A program made the position numbers and the translations under genes. From NCBI GenBank assembly GCA_029946125.1, contig JAQSDX010000006.1, forward strand, positions 1 through 64,000: a stretch of DNA of 64,000 nt. Direction: 5' to 3'. Below the pieces are notes generated by a model. It was not told the origin of the DNA and did no database searches. It was given only the letters and a program-made list of their open reading frames with translations. How positions within the stretch are numbered: position 1 is the first letter of the stretch; each line of letters begins with the position of its first letter. Positions 62,585-64,000 of this stretch are shown here, one piece after another. This stretch comes from Candidatus Methylobacter titanis. Its GTDB lineage: Bacteria > Pseudomonadota > Gammaproteobacteria > Methylococcales > Methylomonadaceae.

Positions 62585-64000
62585 ATGAATAATCCAGTTC
62601 CTCCTAAGCTTCATTTTGATGTAAGTACAGGACTAAAAAGCGTACTAGGGAGCGAACTTATCACTGATGATGAGGTAGCCATTTTTGAGCTTGTAAAGAA
62701 TTCATTTGATGCTGACGCAACACAAGTTGATCTGTTTTTTGGAGATAATCAAATTATCGTCGCCGACAATGGCGTTGGAATGACTTATGACGATATTCGC
62801 AAAAAATGGCTTTTTGTTGCTTACTCATCGAAAAAATCACCTAATAAACTTAGTGACTTCCGGGATGACATAGCAGAGCGAAGGCATTACGCAGGTAGTA
62901 AAGGAATCGGGAGATTCTCATCTGACCGTCTTGGTGGAGTGGTTAGGCTCCAGACTCGCACAAACTCCGAGGTGTCGGGGCCCGTCCATTCAATAGTCGT
63001 TGATTGGACTCTCTTTGACAATAACCACCTCGACCACTTTGAAAGCATTGGCGTTACTTACACACCTCAATCAACTGGATTTATAATTCCCACAGAGATT
63101 CCAAGACTAAAATTCGGCACCGTCATTACTATTGAAAAAACTCGATGTGTTTGGAATCGAGATAAAATTCTTCGAATTAAGTCGGCACTTGCGAAACTTA
63201 TTAATCCATTTGGTGCGGAGGCAGATGGGTTTCGTATCATGATACACGCACCCTCTGAACAAAAGGCTGATCAAACAGCGCTAATGCTGGCAATAAAAGA
63301 AGATAAAGTAGAAGATCTATCTCCAAACGCTTTGGTAAATGGTGAAGTTGGGAACTTCATTTTTTCTACCCTTCAAGTTAAAACAACTTTCATCAAGGTG
63401 CATATACCCCCTGAAGGGAACTACATTGAAAGTTCGCTTACGGATCGTGGGGAGTTGATTTATCGCATTAGAGAGCCGAACATTTACCCCTTACTCACGC
63501 GATCTGGATTTCAGTGTCAATTATTCTTCCTGAACCAGTCCGCAAAGATGACTTTTGCCAAACGAATGGGTGTGCCATCCGTTCAGTTTGGCTCGGTTTT
63601 TCTATTTCGGAATGGTTTTCGCGTATTCCCAATTGGAGAAGAGGGGAATGATTGGTACAAGATGGATCGTCGTAAGGCGCAGGGTTACGCGCGGTATCTT
63701 GGCACACGTGATGTTATTGGCCGAATCGATGTTTCCGGTGCTGATAGTGATTTTCAAGAAGCTACCAGCCGAAATGCCGGGTTGATTGAAACTCCGGCAG
63801 TAGAACAATTAAGTAAGTGTTTTCTAGATCATTGTTTAAAGCGTCTGGAGCGTTATGTTGTTCCTGTCACTTTTGTTGATGTAGAAGATAAGCTTACTAG
63901 TGATCTGTCACGCCTTCTGACAGACCCAGGCCGAGCGCGTGTTACTTCTGTAATAGCCAAGCTTGTCGATAGCGAGGAAGTTGAACTTCTCGAATACAGT
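62585..64000 (+). CDS. GHKL (Hsp90-like) ATPase, partial, runs off the window
   Basis: The frame is open from the ATG at 62585 to the last base, 472 codons with no stop, so the 3' end is missing. The GHKL nucleotide site is complete: N box IFELVKNSFDADATQ (about 34-47), G1 box DNGVGM (61-66) and G2 box GSKGIGRFSSDRLG (104-117). This resembles the MORC/Hsp90-type ATPases found in mobile and defence-linked loci, not a sensor kinase, since no histidine phosphoacceptor domain precedes it. The family and role are not known to me. It follows the TnsE-like gene by 123 bp, in which I see no clear promoter. Confidence 0.8.
   Translation, partial: MNNPVPPKLHFDVSTGLKSVLGSELITDDEVAIFELVKNSFDADATQVDLFFGDNQIIVADNGVGMTYDDIRKKWLFVAYSSKKSPNKLSDFRDDIAERRHYAGSKGIGRFSSDRLGGVVRLQTRTNSEVSGPVHSIVVDWTLFDNNHLDHFESIGVTYTPQSTGFIIPTEIPRLKFGTVITIEKTRCVWNRDKILRIKSALAKLINPFGAEADGFRIMIHAPSEQKADQTALMLAIKEDKVEDLSPNALVNGEVGNFIFSTLQVKTTFIKVHIPPEGNYIESSLTDRGELIYRIREPNIYPLLTRSGFQCQLFFLNQSAKMTFAKRMGVPSVQFGSVFLFRNGFRVFPIGEEGNDWYKMDRRKAQGYARYLGTRDVIGRIDVSGADSDFQEATSRNAGLIETPAVEQLSKCFLDHCLKRLERYVVPVTFVDVEDKLTSDLSRLLTDPGRARVTSVIAKLVDSEEVELLEYS

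Overview
The window is a chromosomal segment of a gammaproteobacterium. The evidence is the gene order: tRNA-Tyr/Gly/Thr-tuf-tRNA-Trp-secE-nusG-rplKAJL-rpoBC, then str-S10-spc-alpha, then lolB-ispE-tRNA-Gln-prs-rplY-pth, hemA-prfA-prmC, gatCAB and mreBCD-mrdAB. A methanotroph of the Methylococcales type is possible (low-GC coding, TAGGTTGGGT-type dispersed repeats), but nothing here proves it.

Layout. 1-770: gene-poor, with a decayed transposase-like fragment. 771-32212 (all minus strand, read from right to left): a 31-kb translation and transcription supercluster. It starts from a clear promoter at 32232-32260 and runs through three tRNAs, tuf, tRNA-Trp, secE-nusG, a terminator, rplKA, an L10 leader, rplJL, an attenuator-like hairpin and rpoBC. 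A second strong promoter at 18562-18590 then drives rpsL-rpsG-fusA-tuf and the S10, spc and alpha blocks down to rplQ. The two tuf genes encode the same protein apart from one residue near the end. 32382-37902 (minus): pth, rplY, prs, tRNA-Gln, ispE, lolB and a TPR lipoprotein. 38121-45474: hemA-prfA-prmC, a JAMM metalloprotease-like protein, a HAD phosphatase, dhaK facing dhaL, and an inositol-monophosphatase family enzyme. 45628-48833 (minus): gatCAB. 48962-59071: a cell-wall block made of mreBCD, mrdA, rodA, mltB, rlpA, dacA, a class IV aminotransferase and a ybeD-type gene. 59087-60681: lipB-lipA. 60650-64000: foreign-looking DNA.

How the genes work together. The left half builds ribosomes and RNA polymerase and couples them to secretion (SecY, SecE). 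The wall block encodes the rod complex (MreBCD, PBP2, RodA), two glycan-cleaving lipoproteins, a D,D-carboxypeptidase and a D-amino-acid aminotransferase. LipB and LipA make the lipoyl cofactor.

The most unusual part is the right edge. The lipA reading frame ends inside an array of about 20-bp repeats that begins with TGT. The array is followed at once by a TnsE-like gene and then by a GHKL/Hsp90-type ATPase gene that runs off the window. This looks like one end of a Tn7-like element placed at the 3' end of lipA, an insertion site I do not know to be described. Other points of note are an mreC gene whose expected start codon is ATA and which follows directly on a dispersed repeat, a related palindromic element inside the rpoB-rpoC junction, an intrinsic-terminator hairpin inside pth codons, and in-frame repeats inside mltB.
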